45,875 nucleotides of DNA from Faecalibacterium sp. CAG:1138. GTDB lineage: Bacteria; Bacillota; Clostridia; Christensenellales; CAG-917. The DNA is taken from assembly GCA_000434675.1 (NCBI GenBank), contig HF988627.1, forward strand, positions 12,846 to 58,720. Reading direction: 5' to 3'. Under the pieces are notes generated by a model, which ran no database searches, was not told where the DNA came from, and was given only the letters and a program-made list of their open reading frames with translations. Made by a program: the position numbers and the translations under genes. Below are positions 8,157 to 16,507 of the stretch, piece after piece. Within the stretch, counting starts at the first letter, position 1, and the number at the start of each line of letters is the position of its first letter.

Positions 8157-8696
8157 TTATTTACCTGCAGTCTTGCCTTCTTTGCGGACGACGTGTTCAT
8201 CTTTGTAATGAATGCCGTAGCCGTGATAAGGTTCAACCTTTCTGATGGCTTTGATGTTGGCAGCCGTTTGTCCGACGAGTTCCTTGCTTGCGCCCTTCAC
8301 GACGACTTCCGTCGGGGAGGTAACTTCGAAGGTGATGCCGGCCGGTTCTTCAACGTCAACGGTGTGGCTGAAACCGAGGCTCAGGACGATTTTGTTGCCC
8401 TGTTTCACGGCTTTGTAGCCGACGCCGGCGATAACCAGCGTTTTGCTGAAGCCTTTGGATACGCCTTCCACCATGTTGTGGCACAAAGCACGATATAAGC
8501 CATGCAATGCTTTTGTTTGTTTCTGTTCGTTTTCACGGGTGAAAACAACTTCTTCTGCGGTAATGCCAACCTTGATGAGTGGGTTGACTTCTTGAGTTAA
8601 AGTACCCAGGGCACCCTTAACTGTCAAAACGCCGTCAGCAAAACTGACTGTAACACCTGCAGGGATTTTAACTGGTAGCCTACCAATTCTTGACAT
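8157..8696 (-). CDS. rplF: 50S ribosomal protein L6
   Basis: L6 consists of two related alpha/beta domains near the factor-binding site. MSRIGRLPVKIPAGV at the start and EPYHGYGIHYKDEHVVRKEG near the end are characteristic. At 179 residues it is complete. GGAGG precedes the ATG. Confidence 0.98.
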   Translation of the reverse strand: MSRIGRLPVKIPAGVTVSFADGVLTVKGALGTLTQEVNPLIKVGITAEEVVFTRENEQKQTKALHGLYRALCHNMVEGVSKGFSKTLVIAGVGYKAVKQGNKIVLSLGFSHTVDVEEPAGITFEVTSPTEVVVKGASKELVGQTAANIKAIRKVEPYHGYGIHYKDEHVVRKEGKTAGK

Positions 8697-8713
8697 AAGT
8701 ACCTAACCTCCTA

Positions 8714-9130
8714 TTACCAGATATAAGCGAGGACTTCGCCGCCAACGTGCAGCTCTTTTGCCTCTTTGTCGGTGATAACGCCCTTGGAAGTGGACAAAAT
8801 TGCAATGCCCATGCCGTTCAAAACGGAAGGAATGTTATCGCTGTTTGCATATACGCGCAAGCCCGGTTTGCTGATTTTTTTCAGTCCGGTGATAACCTTT
8901 TGGTTCTTGCCGACGTATTTCAGGGTGATTTTGATCGTTCCTTGGAGATCAGGACGGCCTTCGGTTCTGCCGACCACTTCGTAGCCGGAGATGTAACCTT
9001 CCTTTACCAGAATATCTGCGATAGCAACTTTGATTTTGGATTCGGGAACTTCTACAACTTCGTGTTTTGCGGTCAAACCGTTTCTGATACGAGTGAGCAT
9101 ATCCGCGATAGGATCTGTCATAATAGCCAT
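8714..9130 (-). CDS. rpsH: 30S ribosomal protein S8
   Basis: S8 binds the central domain of 16S rRNA. The product starts MAIMTDPIADMLTRIRNG and ends with ELHVGGEVLAYIW, both typical. An ATG further upstream at 9154 would overlap rpsN and add eight residues; I chose 9130 because GGAGGAATAAGAAT lies directly before it and the family begins here. Length from this start is 138 residues. Confidence 0.97.
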   Translation of the reverse strand: MAIMTDPIADMLTRIRNGLTAKHEVVEVPESKIKVAIADILVKEGYISGYEVVGRTEGRPDLQGTIKITLKYVGKNQKVITGLKKISKPGLRVYANSDNIPSVLNGMGIAILSTSKGVITDKEAKELHVGGEVLAYIW

Positions 9131-9147
9131 ATTCTTATTCCTCCATT

Positions 9148-9333
9148 TTACCAACTTGCTTTCTTAACGCCAGGGATTTGGCCTTTGTAAGCCAATTCTC
9201 TGAAGCAGATTCTGCAAACTCCGTATTTGCGAAGAACGGCGTGCGGTCTTCCGCAAATAGTGCAACGGGTATAAGCCCTTGTGGAGAACTTAGCAGGTTT
9301 TTGTTGCTTGTTTTTCATTGATGTTTTAGCCAT
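9148..9333 (-). CDS. rpsN: 30S ribosomal protein S14, zinc type (type Z)
   Basis: This 61-residue S14 carries two CxxC zinc knuckles (C24/C27 and C40/C43: RCTICGRPH and GVCRICFREL) and ends KGQIPGVKKASW, as in the zinc-dependent form. A short basic N-terminal stretch replaces the first residues of some orthologues. It lies between rplE and rpsH, its conserved location. Confidence 0.98.
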   Translation of the reverse strand: MAKTSMKNKQQKPAKFSTRAYTRCTICGRPHAVLRKYGVCRICFRELAYKGQIPGVKKASW

Positions 9334-9350
9334 TTTAAATCCTCCTTGAC

Positions 9351-9902
9351 TTATTTAGCAAAAGGCATACCCATGAGCCTCAAAAGTTCCCTTGCTTCTT
9401 CGTCGGTTTTGGCGGTGGTGACGATAACGATATCGAAACCGCGAACCTTTTCAACCTGATCGTAAGAAATTTCAGGGAAAATAAGTTGTTCCTTAATACC
9501 CATCGAATAGTTGCCGCGGCCGTCGAAAGACTTAGCGGAAACGCCCTTGAAGTCACGAACACGCGGAAGCGCGATGCTCATGAGTTTGTCCAGAAAGTCG
9601 TACATTCTTTCGTTTCTGAGGGTAACCTTCGCGCCTACGTCCATTCCTTGACGTACTTTGAAGTTTGCAACGCTCTTTCTTGCTTTGGTAACGATCGGTT
9701 TTTGACCGGCGATTGCCTGCAATTCTTCAACTGCAAGTTTCAAGCTCTTGCTGTTGTCCTTTACGTCGCCCAAACCCATGTTCAAAACGATTTTGTCGAT
9801 TTTAGGGATTTCGTTTACGTTGCCGTATGCAAATTTCTTTTGCATTTGAGGAGCGACTTCTTGTTGATATTTAGTTCTTAATCTGAATCTTTCACCAGAC
9901 AT
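9351..9902 (-). CDS. rplE: 50S ribosomal protein L5
   Basis: L5 binds 5S rRNA and contacts the P-site tRNA. Motifs include PKIDKIVLNMGLGDV, RNERMYDFLDKL and FPEISYDQVEKVRGFDIVIV. At 183 residues it matches the family. It follows rplX with a short gap and a GGAGG site. Confidence 0.98.
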   Translation of the reverse strand: MSGERFRLRTKYQQEVAPQMQKKFAYGNVNEIPKIDKIVLNMGLGDVKDNSKSLKLAVEELQAIAGQKPIVTKARKSVANFKVRQGMDVGAKVTLRNERMYDFLDKLMSIALPRVRDFKGVSAKSFDGRGNYSMGIKEQLIFPEISYDQVEKVRGFDIVIVTTAKTDEEARELLRLMGMPFAK

Positions 9903-9916
9903 ATTCTGACTCCTCC

Positions 9917-10309
9917 TTATTCGGCGTCGGCTGTTTTAGCCGCTTTTTTCTTTGCAACCTTTTTGGCGGTTTTCTTGACGGAAGCTTTCTTAACTTCGAG
10001 GCTTTCGTGGCACTTGTTGCACACTCTGACCTTTTTGCCGTCAACAACCTGATGGTTGACTCTTACTATTTCGTGGCAGTTCGGGCAGATAACCATAACG
10101 TTGGAAACGTCGATGGTGCCTTCTCTTTTAACGATGCCGCCGGCTTGCTGCGCGTTGCGAGGTTTGACGTGTTTGGAAACCATGTTCACACCGCTTACCA
10201 CGATGCGACCGGAAATCGGATTCACGTTCAGCACTTCGCCTGCTTTGCCCTTATCTTTACCGGTGATAACCATAACGTTATCGCCTTTTTTAATACTGAG
10301 TTTAGCCAT
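9917..10309 (-). CDS. rplX: 50S ribosomal protein L24, zinc-ribbon form
   Basis: L24 is an early assembly protein with an N-terminal KOW domain (KKGDNVMVITGKDKGKAGEV). Residues after about 70 hold two CxxC pairs (CPNCHE and CNKCHE) forming a zinc-ribbon-like loop seen in many Firmicutes L24 proteins. The 130-residue protein ends in a Lys/Ala-rich tail of about 25 residues that is longer than usual and probably disordered and rRNA-binding. Confidence 0.97.
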   Translation of the reverse strand: MAKLSIKKGDNVMVITGKDKGKAGEVLNVNPISGRIVVSGVNMVSKHVKPRNAQQAGGIVKREGTIDVSNVMVICPNCHEIVRVNHQVVDGKKVRVCNKCHESLEVKKASVKKTAKKVAKKKAAKTADAE

Positions 10310-10321
10310 GTTCGATTCTCC

Positions 10322-10690
10322 TTATAAAACTTCTGGAGCAAGGGAAATGATCTTCATATAGTCTTTGTCTCTCAATTCTCTTGCGATAGGCCCAAAGATA
10401 CGGGTGCCGCGCGGTTGTTTCTGAGCGTCGATGATGACTGCAGCATTGTCGTCGAATTTAATGTGGCTGCCGTCTGCTCTGCGGATGCCGCTGTGAGTTC
10501 TGACGATAACGGCTTTGACTACGTCGCCTTTTTTAACGACGCCGCCCGGAGCTGCGGATTTAACGGAAGCAACGATAACGTCGCCGATGTTTCCGAATTT
10601 TCTGAAAGAACCGCCCAGAACTCTGATGCACATAATTTCTTTTGCGCCGGTGTTATCGGCAACTTTTAAGATAGATTGTTGTTGAATCAT
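10322..10690 (-). CDS. rplN: 50S ribosomal protein L14
   Basis: L14 forms an inter-subunit bridge and is the binding surface for silencing factors. MIQQQSILKVADNTGAKEIM and GTRIFGPIARELRDKDYMKI are diagnostic. Length is 122 residues. It lies between rpsQ and rplX. Confidence 0.98.
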   Translation of the reverse strand: MIQQQSILKVADNTGAKEIMCIRVLGGSFRKFGNIGDVIVASVKSAAPGGVVKKGDVVKAVIVRTHSGIRRADGSHIKFDDNAAVIIDAQKQPRGTRIFGPIARELRDKDYMKIISLAPEVL

Positions 10691-10704
10691 AAGTTCTTGC
10701 CTCC

Positions 10705-10965
10705 TTATTTAGCCTTTTCGATGATGCTCACCAGACGCCAGCATTTATCTTTGCTGAGAGGACGGGTTTCTGCGATTTCGACTTTGTCGCCCACTCTTGC
10801 CTCGTTCAGTTCGTCGTGTGCTTTGAACTTCTTGGTGTGCGTAACTATTTTTTTGTAAAGAGGATGTTTAACTCTGTGTTCGATAGCCACAACGATGGTC
10901 TTGTCCATTTTGTCGGAAACAACGACGCCTACGCGGCTTTTTCTGAGATTTCTTGTGTTTTCCAT
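10705..10965 (-). CDS. rpsQ: 30S ribosomal protein S17
   Basis: S17 is an OB-fold protein binding 16S rRNA. The segment GVVVSDKMDKTIVVAIEHRV and the ETRPLSKDKCWRLVSIIEKA end identify it. The 86 residues agree with the family. It follows rpmC closely. Confidence 0.98.
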   Translation of the reverse strand: MENTRNLRKSRVGVVVSDKMDKTIVVAIEHRVKHPLYKKIVTHTKKFKAHDELNEARVGDKVEIAETRPLSKDKCWRLVSIIEKAK

Positions 10966-10978
10966 TTTCTATCCTCCA

Positions 10979-11218
10979 CTATTTGGCCTTCTTAGCTTTC
11001 GCTGCGGCTTTCACCGGTTCGGAAGAGATGTTGAGTTCTCTTTCGCGAAGAATGGTGTTTACGCGAGCGATATCACGCTTGCAGTTCACGAGAACCATAG
11101 GGTTGGTGAGCTGGTTGGTGGCGTGCTTAAAGCGAAGATTGAAAAGTTCGGCCTTCAGGTCTTTGAGCTTGACCTGCAATTCTTCGTTTGATAATTCAAA
11201 AAGTTGTTTAGCTTTCAT
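10979..11218 (-). CDS. rpmC: 50S ribosomal protein L29
   Basis: L29 sits at the tunnel exit beside L23 and contacts ribosome-associated factors. MKAKQLFELSNEELQVKL begins the protein, and NLRFKHATNQLTNPM is the core motif. I chose the ATG at 11218, which overlaps the rplP stop by one base and has GGAGG within the end of rplP; a longer frame to 11260 lies inside rplP and is unlikely. Length is 79 residues, with an Ala/Lys tail. Confidence 0.96.
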   Translation of the reverse strand: MKAKQLFELSNEELQVKLKDLKAELFNLRFKHATNQLTNPMVLVNCKRDIARVNTILRERELNISSEPVKAAAKAKKAK

Positions 11219-11643
11219 TATTCTGCGCCTCCGTCTGCTTGCTTCTTCATAAATTTGCACTTGATCGGCAATTTATGAGCGGCGAGTCTCAATGCCTCAC
11301 GGGCGTTGGCTTCGTCAATACCGGCCATTTCGAAAAGAACGCGACCCGGTTTTACGACTGCTACCCAAAATTCAGGAGCACCTTTACCGGAACCCATACG
11401 AGTGCCTGCCGGTTTCTTGGTTACAGGTTTATGAGGGAAGATATCCACCCAAACCTGGCCGCCACGTTTGATGTAACGAGTCATTGCGACACGAGCTGCT
11501 TCGATTTGGTTGGAAGTGATCCAGGCCGGTTCCAATGCAACGAGTGCATATTCGCCGTAAGCAATCACGTTACCCTTGTTTGCCTTGCCTTTCATTCTTC
11601 CGCGAAAGACACGACGACGTTTAACTCTTTTAGGCATTAACAT
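11218..11643 (-). CDS. rplP: 50S ribosomal protein L16
   Basis: L16 organises the A-site region of the large subunit. MLMPKRVKRRRVFRGRMKGK is the typical Firmicutes start, and GSGKGAPEFWVAVVKPGRVL is the central signature. The protein has 141 residues. Its ATG overlaps the rpsC stop by one base, and its stop overlaps the rpmC start, so rpsC-rplP-rpmC are translationally coupled. Confidence 0.98.
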   Translation of the reverse strand: MLMPKRVKRRRVFRGRMKGKANKGNVIAYGEYALVALEPAWITSNQIEAARVAMTRYIKRGGQVWVDIFPHKPVTKKPAGTRMGSGKGAPEFWVAVVKPGRVLFEMAGIDEANAREALRLAAHKLPIKCKFMKKQADGGAE

Positions 11644-12305
11644 TATGCTTTACCTCCTTCTCTTGCAGCTTTGCCGCCGAGGATTTCACCTTTGTAAATC
11701 CAGCATTTGACGCCGATGACGCCGAAAGTGGTGTGGGCCTCTGCAAAGCCGTAGTCTACGTCTGCGCGGAGAGTTTGCAGAGGAATGGAACCTTCGTGAT
11801 AATGTTCGCTTCTTGCAATTTCTGCGCCGTCCAAACGACCGCTGACCATGGTTTTGATACCTTTTGCGCCGGCTTTCATGCTGCGGGACATAGCCTGCTT
11901 CATGCTTCTTCTGAAGGAAGCTCTCTTTTCGAGTTGAGCGGCGATGCTTTCTGCAACGAGTTGAGCGTCGACGTCCGGGCGTTTAACTTCCATGATGTTG
12001 ATGTTGACGTTGCGGCCCGAGCAGAATTTTTGAACTTCGCCCTTGATAACTTCCACGCCTGCGCCTGCTTTACCGATGATGGTGCCCGGTCTGCCGGTGA
12101 AGATGTTTACGATAACCTTGTTGGCTGCTCTGTCAATCGTGATTTTGGAAATAGCGTTTTGGTAGTATTTCTTTTTAAGGAAAGTACGGATTTTATAATC
12201 TTCCAAAAGGTTTTTGGAAAAATCTTTTTTGTTTGCGTACCATTGGGTGTCCCAACCTTTAATTACGCCTACTCTGAGGCCGTGCGGATTAACTTTTTGT
12301 CCCAT
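11643..12305 (-). CDS. rpsC: 30S ribosomal protein S3
   Basis: S3 lies at the mRNA entry tunnel and takes part in the ribosomal helicase. The KH domain is visible in GRPGTIIGKAGAGVEVIKGE, and the C-terminal domain contains GRLDGAEIARSEHYHEGSIP. MGQKVNPHGLRVGVIKGWDT starts the protein. Length is 220 residues. Confidence 0.98.
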   Translation of the reverse strand: MGQKVNPHGLRVGVIKGWDTQWYANKKDFSKNLLEDYKIRTFLKKKYYQNAISKITIDRAANKVIVNIFTGRPGTIIGKAGAGVEVIKGEVQKFCSGRNVNINIMEVKRPDVDAQLVAESIAAQLEKRASFRRSMKQAMSRSMKAGAKGIKTMVSGRLDGAEIARSEHYHEGSIPLQTLRADVDYGFAEAHTTFGVIGVKCWIYKGEILGGKAAREGGKA

Positions 12306-12315
12306 TTTCTACCTC

Positions 12316-12705
12316 CTACGCCTTCACCGTGTCCAAAACAACGGTGATGTGGCTCGTGCGTTTGTCGATACGGAATGCTCTGCCTTGCGCTCTCGGCATA
12401 ACCCTCTTGAGGATAGGGCCTTGATCTGCGAAGCATTCTGCAACGTACAGGTCGTTTTTGCTCATGTTAAGGTTGTTTTCGGCGTTAGCCGCAGCCGATT
12501 TCAAAAGTTTTGCAACGACTTCGCTTGCCGCTTTCGGGGTGTTTTCCACGATAGCGAGCGCTTCGTTGTACTTTTTGCCGCGGACGATGTCCAAAAGAAT
12601 TCTCACTTTGTACGGAGAAATTCTGACGTATTTAGCAACGGCGCGAGGACGTTTGTCGGCGTTAGCCTTTCTTGCCAAAGATTTTTGTTTACTTCTAGTA
12701 GCCAT
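12316..12705 (-). CDS. rplV: 50S ribosomal protein L22
   Basis: L22 lines the narrow part of the exit tunnel. The KYVRISPYKVRILLDIVRGK segment and the beta-hairpin region RVMPRAQGRAFRIDKRTSHI are the family marks. The 129-residue length includes a Lys-rich N-terminal extension of about 20 residues. Confidence 0.98.
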   Translation of the reverse strand: MATRSKQKSLARKANADKRPRAVAKYVRISPYKVRILLDIVRGKKYNEALAIVENTPKAASEVVAKLLKSAAANAENNLNMSKNDLYVAECFADQGPILKRVMPRAQGRAFRIDKRTSHITVVLDTVKA

Positions 12706-12717
12706 TTACTTTTCCTC

Positions 12718-12990
12718 CTATCGGGTGCTCTTTTCGCCGGCGTGACCTCTGAAGGTACGAGTCGGAGCGAATTCACCGAGTTTGCAGCCGACCATGTCTT
12801 CCGTAATATACACAGGAACGTGTTTGCGTCCATCGTGTACGGCGATGGTGTGGCCGACCATCTCAGGGAAAATAGTGGAAGCACGAGACCATGTTTTCAC
12901 GGGTTTTTTGTCGCCGCTTTCATTCATAGCAATAATTCTTTTCATAAGTCTTTCTTCAACGAAAGGTCCTTTTTTAACACTTCTGCTCAT
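12718..12990 (-). CDS. rpsS: 30S ribosomal protein S19
   Basis: S19 pairs with S13 in the head of the small subunit. MSRSVKKGPFVEERLMKRI and the KLGEFAPTRTFRGHAG segment are diagnostic. Length is 90 residues. It lies between rplB and rplV. Confidence 0.98.
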   Translation of the reverse strand: MSRSVKKGPFVEERLMKRIIAMNESGDKKPVKTWSRASTIFPEMVGHTIAVHDGRKHVPVYITEDMVGCKLGEFAPTRTFRGHAGEKSTR

Positions 12991-13005
12991 CTATAGTGCC
13001 TCCGA

Positions 13006-13839
13006 TTAGTTAATGCGCTTAATAATAAGCTTGTTGGATTTGTTCTTATGCTTTCTGGTCTTGTAACCGAGAGCAGGTTTACCCCAAGGAGTAACAGGGC
13101 TAGGCATACCGACAGGGGATTTGCCTTCACCACCGCCGTGAGGGTGATCGCATGGGTTCATGACGACGCCGCGGACGGTAGGACGAACGTTCATATGACG
13201 TTTACGGCCTGCTTTACCGAGAGAAATGTTGCTGTTGTCGAGGTTACCGATTTGACCGATGGTAGCTTTGCAACGGATAGGAACGTAACGCATTTCGCCG
13301 CTTGGCATTCTGAGGGTGGCGTATTTGCCTTCCTTAGCCATAAGCTGTGCGGCGCCGCCGGCAGCTCTTGCGATTTGGCCGCCCTTTCCCGGTTGCAATT
13401 CGATGTTGTGGATCATGGTGCCGACAGGGATATTTTCAAGCGGCAAGCAGTTGCCCACTTTGATATCCGCGTCTTTGCCGCTCACAACGGTGTCGCCCGC
13501 AGTCAGGCCGAGAGGAGCGAGAATGTATCTCTTTTCGCCGTCGGCGTAAACGAGGAGCGCGATGTTTGCGGTACGGTTCGGATCGTATTGAATGCTTTCG
13601 ACTTTTGCAGGGATACCGTCTTTGTTACGTTTGAAATCGATGATGCGGTATTTGACTCTGTTGCCGCCGCCGATGTGACGGACGGTGATGCGTCCGGTTG
13701 CGTTACGACCGCCGGATTTGTTCTTGGAAACCAACAGGCTCTTTTCCGGTTTCGTGCTGGTGATCTCACTGAAGGTGGACACCGTCATGAAACGACGTGC
13801 AGGAGAAGTAGGTTTATATCTTCTGATGTTATCAGCCAT
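13006..13839 (-). CDS. rplB: 50S ribosomal protein L2
   Basis: L2 is essential for subunit association and peptidyl transferase function. The conserved C-terminal GVVMNPCDHPHGGGEGKSPV block includes the functionally important His. The protein starts MADNIRRYKPTSPARRFMTV and has 277 residues, as expected. Confidence 0.99.
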   Translation of the reverse strand: MADNIRRYKPTSPARRFMTVSTFSEITSTKPEKSLLVSKNKSGGRNATGRITVRHIGGGNRVKYRIIDFKRNKDGIPAKVESIQYDPNRTANIALLVYADGEKRYILAPLGLTAGDTVVSGKDADIKVGNCLPLENIPVGTMIHNIELQPGKGGQIARAAGGAAQLMAKEGKYATLRMPSGEMRYVPIRCKATIGQIGNLDNSNISLGKAGRKRHMNVRPTVRGVVMNPCDHPHGGGEGKSPVGMPSPVTPWGKPALGYKTRKHKNKSNKLIIKRIN

Positions 13840-13859
13840 TTTTTATTACCTCCTATCTA

Positions 13860-14150
13860 TTAAGCCAGACTGTCGAAGAACTCGATGCTCTTGCTGTCGG
13901 ACGTAAGCGTAACGATAGCTTTCTTGTAAGCGGGAGTTCTACCGGAGGTGCGACCCATGCGTTTGATTTTGCCATCGTAGTTGGATGTGTTTACTTTTGC
14001 AACTTTAACCTTGAAGATTTCTTCCACGGCAGCCTTGATTTGGGTTTTGGTGGCGTTTTTGTCAACTTCGAAAGTGTATTTCTTGTCGGAAATGCCGTCG
14101 TAGCTCTTTTCGGAAAGAATAGGTTTTTTAATGATATCGTAAGCAGTCAT
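13860..14150 (-). CDS. rplW: 50S ribosomal protein L23
   Basis: L23 at the tunnel exit is the docking site for trigger factor and SRP. MTAYDIIKKPILSEKSYDGI and KYTFEVDKNATKTQIKAAVE are the family motifs. The 96-residue protein starts with a one-base overlap of the rplD stop (TAATG). Confidence 0.98.
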   Translation of the reverse strand: MTAYDIIKKPILSEKSYDGISDKKYTFEVDKNATKTQIKAAVEEIFKVKVAKVNTSNYDGKIKRMGRTSGRTPAYKKAIVTLTSDSKSIEFFDSLA

Positions 14151-14770
14151 TATAAATTAGCCTCCTCGATTTTTTCGGCGGCAGCCTTGGTAACAACGCA
14201 CTTGTTGCTTCTCACTACGTCGTAAACGTTGATAAGGTCGGCGTTGATCACTTGCAAATCTGCGATGTTGCGGCTTGCGCGCAGCAAATCTTTGTTATCT
14301 TCGGCAACAACGAGAAGGGTTTTCTTGTTGAGTTCCAAAGCCTTCAAAATGTTTGCAACTTCCTTGGTCTTTGCTTCTTTGACTTTGAATTCGTCCACAA
14401 CGATGAATTCGTCCTGTCTGATCTTCTGGGAAAGAGCGGACAACAGAGCCTGACGTTTGGAGAACTTGTTGAGTTTTTGTCTGAAGTCGCGAGGTTTCGG
14501 AGCGAACACGACGCCGCCTTTTACGAATTGCGGAGAACGGATGCTGCCCTGACGAGCGCGGCCGGTACCTTTTTGACGATAAGGTTTGACGCCGCCGCCA
14601 CGAACTTCGGTGCGGGTCAAAGTGGATTTGGTGCCTTGACGTTTGTTTGCGAGTTGTGCAACCACAACCTGATGGATAAGAGCCTCGTTGTATTCGACTG
14701 CGAACACCGCGTCGTTAAGCTCAACTGTGCCAACTTGTTTGCCGGCTGTATTCAAAACTTTCAATTCCAT
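14150..14770 (-). CDS. rplD: 50S ribosomal protein L4
   Basis: L4 reaches into the exit tunnel and is an assembly protein; in E. coli it also represses its own S10 operon. The tunnel loop is seen as KPYRQKGTGRARQGSIRSPQ followed by FAPKPRDF. Length is 206 residues. Whether it autoregulates here is not shown by the sequence. Confidence 0.98.
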   Translation of the reverse strand: MELKVLNTAGKQVGTVELNDAVFAVEYNEALIHQVVVAQLANKRQGTKSTLTRTEVRGGGVKPYRQKGTGRARQGSIRSPQFVKGGVVFAPKPRDFRQKLNKFSKRQALLSALSQKIRQDEFIVVDEFKVKEAKTKEVANILKALELNKKTLLVVAEDNKDLLRASRNIADLQVINADLINVYDVVRSNKCVVTKAAAEKIEEANL

Positions 14771-14792
14771 AAGTGTTTTTCTCCTTTACAGT

Positions 14793-15425
14793 TTAGCCTT
14801 TGATGGACTCTTTTACGATAACCAGGCTGCCTTTAGGACCAGGGATGCCGCCTTTGATGAGAAGCAGATTTCTTGCTTCGTCGACTCTGGCAACCACAAG
14901 GTTCTGAATGGTAACGGTTTCGTGTCCGTATTGACCTGCCATGTGTTTGTTTTTGAAGACGCGGGACGGATCGCTGTTTGCGGCCATAGAACCGACGCTT
15001 CTGTGGATAGGACCGGTACCGTGGGACATGCTGCCCACACGTTGAGCGTTCCAACGTTGTATAACACCCGTAAAACCACGGCCTCTGGTGGTGCCTTGCA
15101 CGTCGACGTGATCGCCTTCAGAGAAGATGTTGCATTTGATTTCCTGTCCGACAGTGTAATCTGCAACGTTCAGTTTAAGTTCTCTGAGATAACGTTTCGC
15201 GGCGACGCCGGCTTTCTTGAATTGTCCGGCCATAGGTTTGGATACGTTTCTTTCTTTGACAACACCGTATGCAACTTTGATTGCTTCGTAACCGTCGTTC
15301 TCGACAGTTTTGATTTGCACGACTGCGCAAGGACCTGCTTCGACAACCGTTACAGGGATAACTTTGCCGTCCGGTGCAAAAATCTGGCTCATACCGAGCT
15401 TTTTACCAATGATTGCTTTATTCAT
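14793..15425 (-). CDS. rplC: 50S ribosomal protein L3
   Basis: L3 is one of the first assembly proteins and reaches toward the peptidyl transferase centre. MNKAIIGKKLGMSQIFAPDG and TRGRGFTGVIQRWN are characteristic, as is the GSMSHGTGPIHRSVGSMAAN loop. It has 210 residues and follows rpsJ by 25 bases. Confidence 0.98.
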   Translation of the reverse strand: MNKAIIGKKLGMSQIFAPDGKVIPVTVVEAGPCAVVQIKTVENDGYEAIKVAYGVVKERNVSKPMAGQFKKAGVAAKRYLRELKLNVADYTVGQEIKCNIFSEGDHVDVQGTTRGRGFTGVIQRWNAQRVGSMSHGTGPIHRSVGSMAANSDPSRVFKNKHMAGQYGHETVTIQNLVVARVDEARNLLLIKGGIPGPKGSLVIVKESIKG

Positions 15426-15450
15426 AGATAAAGTTCACCTCCGTTAATAT

Positions 15451-15759
15451 TTAAAGTTTGATGCTGATATCGACGCCCGCAGGAAGATCCAGTTTCATAA
15501 GGCTGTCAACGGTCTTAGCGTTCGGGTTGAAGATGTCGATCAAACGTTTGTGCGTACGTAATTCAAATTGCTCACGGCTATCTTTGTATTTGTGGGTAGC
15601 GCGAAGAACCGTAACGATTTCCTTTTCCGTAGGAAGAGGGATAGGACCGGACACTTTGGTGCCGGATTTTTTTACGGTTTCAACGATTTTATCCGCAGAT
15701 GCGTCGATAAGAGTGTGATCGTAAGCTTTCAATTTGATTCTGATTTTTTGTCCTGCCAT
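15451..15759 (-). CDS. rpsJ: 30S ribosomal protein S10
   Basis: S10 is a small-subunit head protein and the partner of NusB in antitermination. KIRIKLKAYDHTLIDASADK and GPIPLPTEKEIVTVLRA with FELRTHKRLIDIFNP identify it. At 102 residues it is complete. AAGGAG lies 8 bases or so before the ATG. It is the first gene of the 32-gene cluster; the promoter and a leader of about 180 bases lie upstream. Confidence 0.98.
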   Translation of the reverse strand: MAGQKIRIKLKAYDHTLIDASADKIVETVKKSGTKVSGPIPLPTEKEIVTVLRATHKYKDSREQFELRTHKRLIDIFNPNAKTVDSLMKLDLPAGVDISIKL

Positions 15760-15948
15760 TTTTGTTTTCTCCTTGAAAAAATTTCCTAACTTGTTACACT
15801 TTTTCGTGTGTGTCGCACCGTTTTCTAAATAAAAAGCGGTTTCCCGCCCCTTAAAAGTTAGTCGCGCGAATTACATCGCACATTTGTCCGTCGAAATTTT
15901 CTCTCTCAAGTAACCTCCGACTTCATCCCAAATATAAACGGCTTCACC

Positions 15949-15977
15949 ATAATACCACCAAAAAATTTTTCTGTCAA
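15949..15977 (-). promoter_or_regulatory. Promoter of the S10-spc-alpha cluster
   Basis: Read on the minus strand, TTGACA (15977-15972), a 17-bp spacer and TATTAT (15954-15949) make a near-consensus sigma-A promoter. Transcription would start near 15942, giving an untranslated leader of about 183 bases before rpsJ. The leader contains a partial hairpin (ACCG-TTTT with AAAA-CGGT, about 15809-15842). A regulatory role of this leader is possible but unproven. Confidence 0.85.
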
Positions 15978-16462
15978 ACGATTTTTTAAGGTTTTTTAAT
16001 TTTTTTTTGCAAGTCCGGAAATTTTTTATTTTTCTTGTGTTCCGCCGCAAAACAAACCGCAAAATGTTGTGTTTTCGCTTATTTAATTTGTAAAACTTAA
16101 TATAGCAGTTATTATATATTATTTATAGGTTTTTGGCAAGCAAAAACGCCGTTTGCCCGAAAGTTCTCCCACTCTATCTCCTCTTTTCTTTCGTTCCCAC
16201 AGGTCTTTTCTGCCGCCTGCTCCGCTCGTCGCGTCGCCATTGCGCCGCGGCTTACCTTTGCCCTTCGATGCCTCTGAATGAAAATTTGCGGTTCCCGCCG
16301 CAAAAACGAAATTTGCCCGCTAAAAATTATCGTGTCATTTTGACTGAAATCATTGTCCCTTTGGCTTGTTTTTGCCGTTTTAAGCCCGAAAATCGGCCTT
16401 ATATGCGTCATTTTGACAGAACACATAAGTTTATACGAAAAACGGCTAACGCCCCTCTCAAT
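15978..16462. other. Intergenic stretch without a supported gene
   Basis: This region is very AT-rich up to about 16130 and then mixed composition. Short open frames exist on both strands, but they have no ribosome-binding site, no family resemblance and uneven codon use. A few short inverted repeats are seen (for example GGCAA at 16134 with TTGCC at 16152). I see no tRNA, rRNA, tmRNA, SRP or RNase P signature. Confidence 0.5.
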
Positions 16463-16492
16463 AAAAAATACGCTCCGCAAATGCGGAGCGTA
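16463..16492 (-). terminator. Terminator of the two-gene SDR operon
   Basis: TACGCTCCGCA (16469-16479) pairs with TGCGGAGCGTA (16482-16492). On the minus strand the hairpin is followed by TTTTTT (complement of 16463-16468). It lies 16 bases past the stop of the downstream SDR gene. Confidence 0.88.
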
Positions 16493-16507
16493 AATTTTGG
16501 TTTGTTT

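Noticed and set aside
7284..8498. Long plus-strand frame opposite rpsE, rplR and rplF
   Set aside because: Antisense to three certain ribosomal protein genes, no start site features and no domain.
15871..16062. Sixty-three-codon frame across the S10 promoter, including a possible 12-codon leader peptide
   Set aside because: It covers the -35 and -10 boxes; the only in-leader start would be a TTG with poor spacing to GGAGG.
16112..16480. Frame of 122 codons in the spacer upstream of the S10 promoter
   Set aside because: No ribosome-binding site, no family pattern, and it runs across the SDR terminator.
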